From assembly GCA_030824805.1 (NCBI GenBank), contig JAPJRC010000059.1, positions 1 to 13,421 on the forward strand: DNA of 13,421 nt. The letters run 5' to 3'. This document shows, piece after piece, positions 6,837-12,854 of the stretch (the first letter of the stretch is position 1; the number at the start of each line of letters is the position of its first letter). The notes beneath the pieces are model-generated. The model was not told where the DNA came from, did not search any database, and worked only from the letters and a program-made list of their open reading frames with translations. The translations under genes were made by a program, and so were the position numbers. Origin of the DNA: Micavibrio sp. Its GTDB lineage: Bacteria; Pseudomonadota; Alphaproteobacteria; Micavibrionales; Micavibrionaceae.

Positions 6837-6853
6837 TTTTTTCTCGAAAAAAG

Positions 6854-6900
6854 TTATCAACAATCGTCTTTCTTACTGCCCCAGCGCTTTGTGTGGATAG
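6854..6900. other. Two DnaA-box-like 9-mers
   Basis: TTATCAACA (6854-6862, plus strand) and TGTGGATAG (6892-6900, reading CTATCCACA on the minus strand) each differ by one base from the DnaA box TTATCCACA. They lie in the non-coding gap after the REC-GGDEF-like gene, next to an AT-rich stretch. Two one-mismatch matches in 50 bases could be chance. No origin-linked gene is nearby, so a replication role is not claimed. Confidence 0.2.
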
Positions 6901-7032
6901 GCGATTTTAACCCCTGTTCAGCTGGCGCTGTTTCGGGTCTATTGGATTCATTCAGACAAGAAAACCGCCGCGCAAAGCGGCTCTGCCGCGGATTATCCCG
7001 TAGCTCAAAGACAAGGTTCAAGGAGATCTGCA

Positions 7033-7449
7033 ATGGACATAAAGGGCAAAACAAACACCCCCGAACAACGCTCGCAAAAACTGGCTTTTTGTGCATTTTT
7101 CCTGGCGGCCTTTTCCTGCGCGTTGGGCCTGTTTTTCTGTTTGATAAAAAGTCCACAGGCTAGAGCTGACTCTTATATTTCTCACGCAGCCCAATCGCTT
7201 GAAGACGGTCATCTGCAACAAGCGGCAACCGCAGCAATGGAGGCGGTCCGTTTGAATCCGGCGGATGCAAGAGCTTGGCATATGCTTTCCTCTATTCTGC
7301 AGCAAAATGGTGATATGGAAGCCGCTCTCCAGGCGAAAGCCATAGGATCAAAAGTGCAGCAAAAGGCTTCTGCCCAAGTGCCCGTTTATGCTATGCCTGC
7401 CGCCTTCAAATTGAGCCTTCTGGCATTGGCGGAGCCTTCTATCCAATGA
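7033..7449 (+). CDS. Small membrane-anchored TPR protein, unknown function
   Basis: This 138-residue protein has a short polar N-terminus and one membrane span (about 17-38, LAFCAFFLAAFSCALGLFFC). A helical stretch with tetratricopeptide spacing follows (about 47-105): ADSYISHAAQSLEDGHLQQA at 45-64, then AVRLNPADARAWHMLSSILQ at 71-90 and NGDMEAALQAKAIG. Asn75-Pro76 is the typical end of one TPR and start of the next. Such repeats usually bind a partner protein. Translation is well supported: AGGAG stands seven bases before the ATG. Its stop overlaps the start of the next gene (ATGA at 7446-7449), so the two products are probably made together and may form a complex. I do not recognise a named family. 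Confidence 0.8.
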   Translation: MDIKGKTNTPEQRSQKLAFCAFFLAAFSCALGLFFCLIKSPQARADSYISHAAQSLEDGHLQQAATAAMEAVRLNPADARAWHMLSSILQQNGDMEAALQAKAIGSKVQQKASAQVPVYAMPAAFKLSLLALAEPSIQ

Positions 7450-8423
7450 TGAAAAAATTCGGTTTCACAGGAATTATAGCCGCTGGATTTTTTAGTGTGT
7501 TCCTGTTGGGCTGGCGGATACAGGAAGGCGCTTCGGCAGACTGGGTTTTCGGGTTTCTGGCGGTGTTCTGGAGCCTTATTATGATGTTGCGGTTGCTTAC
7601 CCTTACTGAGCCTTTGTTGGTACCCGAAGCCTCTGGTTATCTTGCACAAAAATTGCTCCGTGCTTTGCGTGAAAAACAGGAAAAAGGGCGCCAGATTGTT
7701 CTGAATACGGCCTTTGGCGGATCATTCTCTTTGTTTCTGGTTGCGGGGTTTGGGTTTGCTATGTGGCAAGTCTACTGTGCAGCATTTCCAAACAACGCCC
7801 CTCTTTTACAAGGGTTTGACGATATGGCCGCCGCCTTTCTGCAACAGTTATCCGGTGGTGGCTCGCTCTCTTTGAGTGAAGGGCGCTTTTTCGGTTTGGG
7901 CCAAGGGTTTTTGCTGCTCTTGTCGTTCGGGATGATGGGGTTTGTCCTGCGGAGTTATGCTGCAGAATTGGACCTTACAAGGCCTGCCCTGATCATACTT
8001 TCTGCCTATGCAGTGGCTGGATTTATAGCTTGTTCCGGGCTTAAAGCCGGAGGCGGCTTAACCGTTGACGATGCGGCCCTAACCGGCAACGGGGCCGGCT
8101 CTCTTTCATATCTTCTCAGCACCTTGCCTACAGGAAAAACCCTTACACTGTTCGATATCATGTTGCTGGAAAATGGCGTGATCGGGCTGGGCCTTCTGGC
8201 ATTTCTGTTGTTCGTGCCGTTGGGTTCGATTGCTTTATCGGCAGGGCAGGGGCGTGGCGGCAGGCTCATACCAGCTTGCGGCATGCTGGCAGGCGTCGCT
8301 TTGATACTGTGTTTTTTCCTTGCCTTTACGGCGCCTGTTGCAGGTGCCATGGCGTTGGCGGCCATGGGGGTTTTTCTCGCCTGGGGCGCGGGCGAACCCG
8401 CGCTGTCCGTACTGGACTCTTGA
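7446..8423 (+). CDS. Polytopic inner-membrane protein, unknown family
   Basis: The 325 residues are strongly hydrophobic, with about seven or eight predicted membrane spans (near 5-22, 33-53, 91-111, 151-169, 179-198, 240-264, and one or two within 276-317). A charged cytoplasmic-looking segment lies between spans two and three (LLRALREKQEKGRQ, 70-83). Two glycine- and serine-rich loops (about 112-150 and 200-238) separate later spans. It is translated by coupling with the upstream TPR protein. The segment ENGVIGLGLLAFLL (242-255) loosely recalls a membrane segment of O-antigen polymerases/ligases, several of which carry TPR domains. The resemblance is too weak for a function. Its TGA stop lies inside a TTGACA promoter-like hexamer. 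Confidence 0.8.
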   Translation: MMKKFGFTGIIAAGFFSVFLLGWRIQEGASADWVFGFLAVFWSLIMMLRLLTLTEPLLVPEASGYLAQKLLRALREKQEKGRQIVLNTAFGGSFSLFLVAGFGFAMWQVYCAAFPNNAPLLQGFDDMAAAFLQQLSGGGSLSLSEGRFFGLGQGFLLLLSFGMMGFVLRSYAAELDLTRPALIILSAYAVAGFIACSGLKAGGGLTVDDAALTGNGAGSLSYLLSTLPTGKTLTLFDIMLLENGVIGLGLLAFLLFVPLGSIALSAGQGRGGRLIPACGMLAGVALILCFFLAFTAPVAGAMALAAMGVFLAWGAGEPALSVLDS

Positions 8424-8448
8424 CAAAAGAACAAAAATAGAACATTCT
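8420..8448 (+). promoter_or_regulatory. Possible sigma-70-type promoter of the small phage-like gene
   Basis: TTGACA at 8420-8425 (perfect -35) is followed after 17 bases by CATTCT (8443-8448), a poor -10 that keeps the conserved A at position 2 and T at position 6. Initiation would fall near 8455, so the downstream hairpin would lie in the leader of the 8528 gene. The -35 overlaps the stop of the preceding membrane gene. Confidence 0.35.
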
Positions 8449-8480
8449 GCAGATCGCACAGCCAGAATTGTGCCTTTTCC

Positions 8481-8503
8481 ACCCGCCATCGGCGGGTTTT
8501 CTT
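8481..8503 (+). terminator. Rho-independent terminator or attenuator
   Basis: ACCCGCC, loop ATC, GGCGGGT, followed by TTTCTT: a GC-rich 7-base stem with a T-rich tail, the standard form of an intrinsic terminator. It is 58 bases after the membrane-protein stop and 25 bases before the ATG of the next gene. It should end the 7033-8423 transcript. If transcription starts at the promoter-like site at 8420-8448, it would also act as an attenuator in the leader of the 8528 gene. Confidence 0.7.
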
Positions 8504-8527
8504 ATGCCCATTTTCAAGGAGTTTTCA

Positions 8528-8872
8528 ATGCCCACACTTTTACCCAAGGATGCCGACAACAACATAATTCCGGCCCTGCGTCTGCGCGGCACCGGCGGTG
8601 CCCACACTATTGCAGCAACAGCCACAACCGCCCGAAACGGCACGGCCTTTAACGCCGAAACCCGCGTTGTCAGCGTATATGCGACAGGGCCTGTGTATTT
8701 GCGCTTTGGCAATGCGTCCGTAACGGCCGCGGCCACAGACCATTATTATCCCAACGGGGTCTACTATGATTTCGCCATAGGCGGCGGGGACGTCAAAGGG
8801 CCGCGTTTTTCCCATCTGGCCGTGCTGCGCGCGAGCGCGGATTGCACGGTCTATGTGTCCGAAAAGGAGTAA
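8528..8872 (+). CDS. Small protein resembling a phage structural/decoration protein
   Basis: The start is well defined: AAGGAG stands six bases before the ATG at 8528. The 114-residue product has no signal peptide or membrane span. It is rich in Ala, Gly, Thr and Tyr with alternating strand-like patterns: ETRVVSVYATGPVYLRFGNA (44-63), DHYYPNGVYYDFAIGG (71-86) and LAVLRASADCTVYVSE (98-112). This looks like one small beta-sandwich. From memory, short proteins of this kind appear in the structural-gene blocks of alphaproteobacterial prophages. I infer a phage-type origin but cannot name the family. No other phage gene is nearby, so it could be a remnant or a reused host gene. It converges on recR, with stops 10 bases apart. 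Confidence 0.7.
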   Translation: MPTLLPKDADNNIIPALRLRGTGGAHTIAATATTARNGTAFNAETRVVSVYATGPVYLRFGNASVTAAATDHYYPNGVYYDFAIGGGDVKGPRFSHLAVLRASADCTVYVSEKE

Positions 8873-8882
8873 GCCGGGTATG

Positions 8883-9476
8883 CTAAAGCGATGCGCGGGA
8901 TTTCATGGCGGTGGCTATGGTGCCATCGTCGAGGAATTCCAGCGCGCCGCCGACCGGGACACCATGGGCCAGACGTGTGATATGGAGCGGAATGCCTTCC
9001 ATGTGGTCGATCAGGTAATGGGCGGTGGATTGACCGTCCACCGTGGCGGACAGGGCGAGCACCACCTCTTTTACATTGCCTGTGCGCAGGCGGGCCAGAA
9101 GCGGGTCGATCGTCAGCTGGTCAGGGCCCACGCCGTCGAGCGCGGAAAGAACCCCGCCCAGCACATGGTACTGCCCCTTATAGGCGCCTGTGCGTTCCAC
9201 GGCCCAGAGATCGGCCACACCAGCCACAACACATATTGTGCCTTTGTCACGTGCCGGATCGCGGCACACGCGGCAAGGGTCCGTGGAATCGAGATTGCCG
9301 CAAATGTTGCAGGTGACGATGGATTTGGCGGCTTCGGATAAAGCGTCGATAAGCGTGTTCAGCTTGTTGCCCTTGGCGCTCAGCAAATGCAGCGCAATGC
9401 GCTTTGCCGAACGGCTGCCGAGCCCGGGCAGGGCTGCCAGTTGTCTTACCAAAACTTCGAGCGGTCCATCGAACAT
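8883..9476 (-). CDS. recR: Recombination mediator protein RecR
   Basis: RecR works with RecO (and RecF) to load RecA on gapped or SSB-coated DNA. The 197 residues match the family length. In order they show a helix-hairpin-helix (LPGLGSRSAKR, 16-26), a four-cysteine zinc finger (Cys56, Cys59, Cys68, Cys71), the Toprim domain with ICVVAGVADLWAVE (81-94), the conserved HVLGGVLSALDGVGPDQL (104-121) and the typical end of the fold near ALSATVDGQSTAHYL (141-155). I placed the start at 9476: the ATG follows the lolA stop by one base (TAAGATG), so translation is probably coupled, and the length is then normal. A longer in-frame reading from 9512 adds 12 residues inside lolA. The usual neighbours dnaX and ybaB are absent. 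Confidence 0.96.
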   Translation of the reverse strand: MFDGPLEVLVRQLAALPGLGSRSAKRIALHLLSAKGNKLNTLIDALSEAAKSIVTCNICGNLDSTDPCRVCRDPARDKGTICVVAGVADLWAVERTGAYKGQYHVLGGVLSALDGVGPDQLTIDPLLARLRTGNVKEVVLALSATVDGQSTAHYLIDHMEGIPLHITRLAHGVPVGGALEFLDDGTIATAMKSRASL

Positions 9477-9477
9477 C

Positions 9478-10086
9478 TTAGTCGTTAACCGCCTTGCGTC
9501 CTTTGGGATCATGATACGCGAACAATTCGCTGTTCTTGAACGTTACGCCGGTTTGCAGGTTTTTCAGCGCAACTTCCGTGGTTTCACCTTGCGCATCCGT
9601 CACGCGCCAGCGGGAAAGATAATACGGCACTTCGTTGAAGATCAGCTCAACCTGCCCCACGGACGGATCGTCTTTTTGCACGAGGGTAATGGAGATCAGG
9701 CCGTCTTTTTTGTAAAGCTGGGTAACCATCAGGTCACCGCCCAGCCGCAGATCCTTGCGCAGCAAGAAGTCGGCGAGGGTCTGGCCGATCGGGGCGTTGG
9801 ACTGTGAGCCCAGTTGCGAATCATAGAAATACACGAACACGCCGTCGGCAACGACGAAATCCTGCACCTCGTTATAGTCAAAGCGCAGCTTGCCGGGGCG
9901 ATCGAGATAGAATTTGCCCGAGAGGCGCGAGCCAAGGGAGGATGTCTGTATGAAATCCGCCTGCGCCGTTTTCAGGCCTTGCAGATATTTTTCAGCTTTT
10001 ACAATTTCAGGGTCTTCCACCTGCGCATGGGCGGCCGAGGAGAGGAGGATCATCCCTGCAAACAGGGTCATGAGGAGGTGTTTCAT
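9478..10086 (-). CDS. lolA: Outer-membrane lipoprotein carrier LolA
   Basis: LolA is the periplasmic chaperone that ferries lipoproteins from LolCDE to the outer membrane. The 202 residues open with a signal peptide (cleaved after AHA, residue 21). A half-open beta-barrel follows: LKTAQADFIQTSSLGSRLSG (38-57), the family hallmark GKFYLDRPGKLRFDY (57-71), VADGVFVYFYDSQLGS (79-94) and ITLVQKDDP (133-141), ending in TEVALKNLQTGVTFKNSEL (170-188). The only ribosome-like site before the ATG is GAGGG, unusually close. A three-codon reading frame starting at 10094 (ATG AGG GTA TGA) overlaps the start and could couple translation. recR follows with one base between the genes. In many alphaproteobacteria lolA lies near ftsK, which is 2.8 kb away here. 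Confidence 0.93.
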   Translation of the reverse strand: MKHLLMTLFAGMILLSSAAHAQVEDPEIVKAEKYLQGLKTAQADFIQTSSLGSRLSGKFYLDRPGKLRFDYNEVQDFVVADGVFVYFYDSQLGSQSNAPIGQTLADFLLRKDLRLGGDLMVTQLYKKDGLISITLVQKDDPSVGQVELIFNEVPYYLSRWRVTDAQGETTEVALKNLQTGVTFKNSELFAYHDPKGRKAVND

Positions 10087-10122
10087 ACCCTCATTTTTAA
10101 AAGGAAAGTGCGTCCAAAGGAA

Positions 10123-10145
10123 GGCGAAAAAGTGATCTTTTCACC
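10123..10145 (-). terminator. Imperfect hairpin after the PfkB kinase
   Basis: On the minus strand GGTGAAAAG and CTTTTTCGCC can pair around ATCA with one wobble and one extra T. It begins three bases after the kinase stop. The T run is inside the stem rather than after it, so it is at best a weak terminator. It may only be a spacer structure between the kinase and lolA. Confidence 0.25.
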
Positions 10146-10148
10146 GCT

Positions 10149-11114
10149 CTAGAAGCGGATCGAGTGTTTGTTCACCAAAGGCGGACGCGCGGTGTCGTGC
10201 ATCAGGATCGATTTGGCGCAGCTCGCCGCGAAATCGATGCATTCGTGGGCTGCCTTGCCGTCCATTCGGCCCATCAGGAATCCCGCCAGGAACTGGTCGC
10301 CGGCGCCTGTTGTGTTGCGGGGGTTTTTAACCGCTTCGACCGTATAATGTTTTACCTCGCCGCCGGAAATAAAATAGGCGCCGCCCGCATTGGCGGTTAA
10401 CAGCACATCGCATTTCCAGTCTTTGAAAGCCTGCAGGGTTTCATCCAGAGATGCCGTTCCCGTAATGGAAGGAAGGTTTTCATGGTTGCCGACAAGAAGG
10501 TCCAGTACGTTGGCATCGCCGAGCGCGCGGATCTTTTGTGCGTAGCGCCGCCCGAAATCCTGATCCATCGCCTTCATGGTCAATGGCGTCTTTTTGTGCT
10601 GGGCGGCTTCGAACACAAGCTTTGCCACTTCCGCGTTTTTGCCGAATTCAAACATGTATATTTCGCTGACGATCATTCCCGCTGCGGCAAGCGCATCGGT
10701 GTCTATATCGCCGGCATGCAGATCCCAGCTTGCGCCATGGGTGTAAACAAAAGTCCGTTCGCCATCCGGCGTGACCAGCACCGCACATTGCGACGATTCC
10801 TCATTTCCTGCTGTAACATCGTAAGCAACGGTGTATTCCGCAAAAGATGCGCGATAAAGGGATTCGAAGGAGTCTTCACCGATTTTGCCGTAGAAGCGCG
10901 CAGGCACGCCATAGGCCGCCATGCCGCAGACTGTGTTGGCGGCACATCCGCCGGGAATTGCATCATATTGCGGAAGTTCGGCGCGCAGACGGGCAAAGGC
11001 AAGATCGTCGAATTTCCGCGGCGCGCCTTTTACAGCCTTGTGCTTTATTAGAAAATCGTCACGGACATGCGCGACCAGATCAATGTTGGAAAGGCCTATG
11101 CCGATGACTTGCAT
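10149..11114 (-). CDS. PfkB-family sugar/nucleoside kinase (adenosine kinase-like)
   Basis: Ribokinase-fold kinase that phosphorylates a sugar or nucleoside with ATP. The 321 residues carry both family signatures. The N-terminal glycine motif is GGCAANTVCGMAAYG (55-69), with YGKIGEDSF (75-83). The C-terminal ATP/anion-hole motif is NTTGAGDQFLAGFL (267-280), with catalytic Asp273. The N-terminus GIGLSNIDLVAHVRDDFL (5-22) and the length resemble the adenosine kinase-like branch common in alphaproteobacteria, but the substrate cannot be told from sequence. Position 267 is Asn where most relatives have Asp. The gene is divergent from the Sel1-repeat gene across an 83-base gap and is followed by lolA 62 bases on. 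Confidence 0.9.
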   Translation of the reverse strand: MQVIGIGLSNIDLVAHVRDDFLIKHKAVKGAPRKFDDLAFARLRAELPQYDAIPGGCAANTVCGMAAYGVPARFYGKIGEDSFESLYRASFAEYTVAYDVTAGNEESSQCAVLVTPDGERTFVYTHGASWDLHAGDIDTDALAAAGMIVSEIYMFEFGKNAEVAKLVFEAAQHKKTPLTMKAMDQDFGRRYAQKIRALGDANVLDLLVGNHENLPSITGTASLDETLQAFKDWKCDVLLTANAGGAYFISGGEVKHYTVEAVKNPRNTTGAGDQFLAGFLMGRMDGKAAHECIDFAASCAKSILMHDTARPPLVNKHSIRF

Positions 11115-11197
11115 AAAGAATCGTTAACCTATTTTCATTCATTGTTAAAATCAGCCATGTTATCGTAGCGTAACAAAAATTATATGAGTAGTTATTA

Positions 11198-11347
11198 ATG
11201 ACAGCCAATCATCCGTTTCTCGATAAATACCAAACGCTGATCAATGACCGCACACTTACACTTGAAGAGTTCAACGCGCAGCAGAAAAGCCTGCTGCGTG
11301 ATACGCTCGCGGCGCTGAAAGAAAACCAGCATGCCGACCTTGCCTGA
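11198..11347 (+). CDS. N-terminal part of a frameshifted Sel1-repeat protein
   Basis: This short frame encodes 49 residues: MTANHPFLDKYQTLINDRTL, then TLEEFNAQQKSLLRDTLAAL, then KENQHADLA, ending in TGA at 11345-11347. The peptide is helical and polar with ordinary codon use, so it looks coding. The plus-1-class frame that holds the Sel1-repeat gene is already open from 11302, before this one stops. Read across the overlap it continues sensibly as LTLSLAFRGGISNLVPEEY. One extra base between 11302 and 11347 would fuse the two into about 275 residues. There is no clear ribosome site. A four-codon frame (ATG at 11184) ends in TAATG on this start. Alternatively it is a real small protein. Confidence 0.5.
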   Translation: MTANHPFLDKYQTLINDRTLTLEEFNAQQKSLLRDTLAALKENQHADLA

Positions 11348-11385
11348 CACTGTCTCTGGCGTTTCGCGGCGGTATCAGCAACCTG

Positions 11386-12024
11386 GTGCCCGAGGAATAT
11401 GTCGACCACGATAAATCGTTGAAAGTTCTGGAATCCATTCAGGCGCGATCAAACAATGTAAAAGCCGTTCAGGAACTGTCGATGTTCTATCTGGATGAAA
11501 TAAATCACACGATTAACGGCGGCGGATATGCGCCGGAAGAATGGTTTCATCTCTGCTACAAATATGCATCCGAGGCGGCGGAGCGCGGATACATAGGCGG
11601 TTACACCATGCTTGGATTCCTGCACTTTTACGGGCTAGGAAACATACTCGTGGCAAGCCCCAAGGAATCTTTCCTCTATTACCAGAAGGCCGTAGATTGT
11701 TATTCCGGCGCCCCGGAAGAAGATTCTTTTTATGCGGATGCGCTCAACAATATCGGTGCCGCATATTACGGCGGCGAAGGCGTTGCACGTGACCGTAAAA
11801 AAGGCGTCAGCCTGATTCAGGACGCCGCGGACAAAGGCAATCTCGCGGCGCAGGACTGGCTGGCGCAGCATCACGATTTCTTACAAAAGGATGGGTTGAT
11901 GTCGAATGATGAAGACTTCGCCTACGAAGAATCTTTTGATGATTTCGAGTTCACTATCGACGCTCCGGCAGACGAGAACAACAAGGTTCAAACTGTGCAG
12001 ATCGATAAGGTCACCAAACACTAG
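11386..12024 (+). CDS. Sel1-repeat (SLR) protein, probably the downstream part of a frameshifted gene
   Basis: From the GTG at 11386 this frame gives 212 residues. Two Sel1-like repeats are visible. One is at about 54-104 (FHLCYKYASEAAERGYIGGY then TMLGFLHFYGLGN), the other at about 116-160 (ADALNNIGAAYYGGEGVARD then KKGVSLIQDAADKGNLAAQ). These helical hairpins mediate protein-protein contacts. The tail (about 174-200) is very acidic. There is no signal peptide or membrane span, so it is probably cytoplasmic. The GTG has no good ribosome site, and coding-like sequence continues upstream in the same frame to 11344. The true protein therefore probably began at 11198 and was broken by one lost base. 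Its stop directly abuts the GT25 stop on the other strand. The partner and process are unknown. Confidence 0.8.
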   Translation: MPEEYVDHDKSLKVLESIQARSNNVKAVQELSMFYLDEINHTINGGGYAPEEWFHLCYKYASEAAERGYIGGYTMLGFLHFYGLGNILVASPKESFLYYQKAVDCYSGAPEEDSFYADALNNIGAAYYGGEGVARDRKKGVSLIQDAADKGNLAAQDWLAQHHDFLQKDGLMSNDEDFAYEESFDDFEFTIDAPADENNKVQTVQIDKVTKH

Positions 12025-12843
12025 CTATTCTTTGTAATGGACCTTGTGGTGCCCCTGTAGTTCCCGCAATAGGGCTTCTGCCTTGCGACCGAGCATCTCC
12101 CAGCCGCTGCGCCCAGCTTTCCTGTCCTCGCTCAAATCCTCAATGTTGCTTTTGAACGTCGACTTGTTCTGGTCTTCGTACAAAAACTTGTCCTGCACGC
12201 ACACAGCAGGATTAACCTGATAGAGATTTAAGCCGCGTGCAACTTCGGATTCATTGAACGCGAACAGGAAGACATCGGCGATGGATTGCAGATGTTCCGG
12301 GGTGGCAATCAGCTTTTGTGCGGTTTTGCGTTTGATGATAAGCCCGCCCGCGCAGACCGGCCAGCAATGGTCGTGCATGGAAGGAATGATGCGTACAACA
12401 TCGCGTCCGGCAATTTTGACAGCGGGTTTTGATGCGGTTTTAATGCGGTTATAGGAAGGCTCAAGCTTTATAATTTCACATTCATCCGGAATCCACAGGT
12501 CGTTGGCCAGCAAAGGCACAATCGCGCGCGAAATATGGATGTCGTCTTCGAAAACAGCGCCGTAATCATCGGTGCTTTCCGCTATCCGCCGCCATGCTTC
12601 GTAGTGGCTTAAAAAACAGCCCATGCTGGAAGGTGTCCAGACGCGCTGGCCCGTGGAATAAGAATCCCCCGTGCCCTTCATGGGCCGCGCCTTTGCGAAG
12701 CGTTCGAATTCTTCATGCGGAACGCTTTTGCCATCGACTGCGGCTATGCGTTCATACGGCATACCGAGTTTGTGCAAGCGTTTGTCGATGTGCGCGAGCC
12801 GTTCCGGATTTCGGTCGAGATTTATAACATAGGATTTGATCAT
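12025..12843 (-). CDS. Glycosyltransferase family 25 protein (LPS/glycan biosynthesis)
   Basis: Family 25 enzymes transfer a sugar, often galactose, from a nucleotide-sugar to LPS oligosaccharide or other surface glycans. The 272 residues show the family landmarks: the N-terminal strand SYVINLDRNPERLAHI (4-19) followed by ERIAAVDGK (31-39), then MGCFLSHYEAWR (74-85), the metal-binding AVFEDDI (96-102), and AGGLIIKRKTAQKLI (165-179) with INPAV-like NPAVCVQD (211-218). It begins 11 bases after the ftsK stop (CAGGG before the ATG) and so is probably on the ftsK transcript. It ends back-to-back with the Sel1-repeat gene, with no spacer. No other sugar-polymer gene is adjacent, so the acceptor is uncertain. 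Confidence 0.9.
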   Translation of the reverse strand: MIKSYVINLDRNPERLAHIDKRLHKLGMPYERIAAVDGKSVPHEEFERFAKARPMKGTGDSYSTGQRVWTPSSMGCFLSHYEAWRRIAESTDDYGAVFEDDIHISRAIVPLLANDLWIPDECEIIKLEPSYNRIKTASKPAVKIAGRDVVRIIPSMHDHCWPVCAGGLIIKRKTAQKLIATPEHLQSIADVFLFAFNESEVARGLNLYQVNPAVCVQDKFLYEDQNKSTFKSNIEDLSEDRKAGRSGWEMLGRKAEALLRELQGHHKVHYKE

Positions 12844-12854
12844 AAGCCCTGAAC

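Noticed and set aside
6838..6853. TTTTTT-CTCG-AAAAAA inverted repeat after the REC-GGDEF-like gene as a terminator
   Set aside because: The stem is only A-T pairs and there is no T-run after it, so it would not be stable enough.
5967..6863. Minus-strand frame of 298 codons opposite the REC-GGDEF-like gene
   Set aside because: The plus strand encodes a full receiver domain with all key residues; this frame is its shadow.
9477..9512. 12-residue N-terminal extension of RecR
   Set aside because: It lies in the lolA coding region in another frame, and RecR has normal length from the ATG at 9476.
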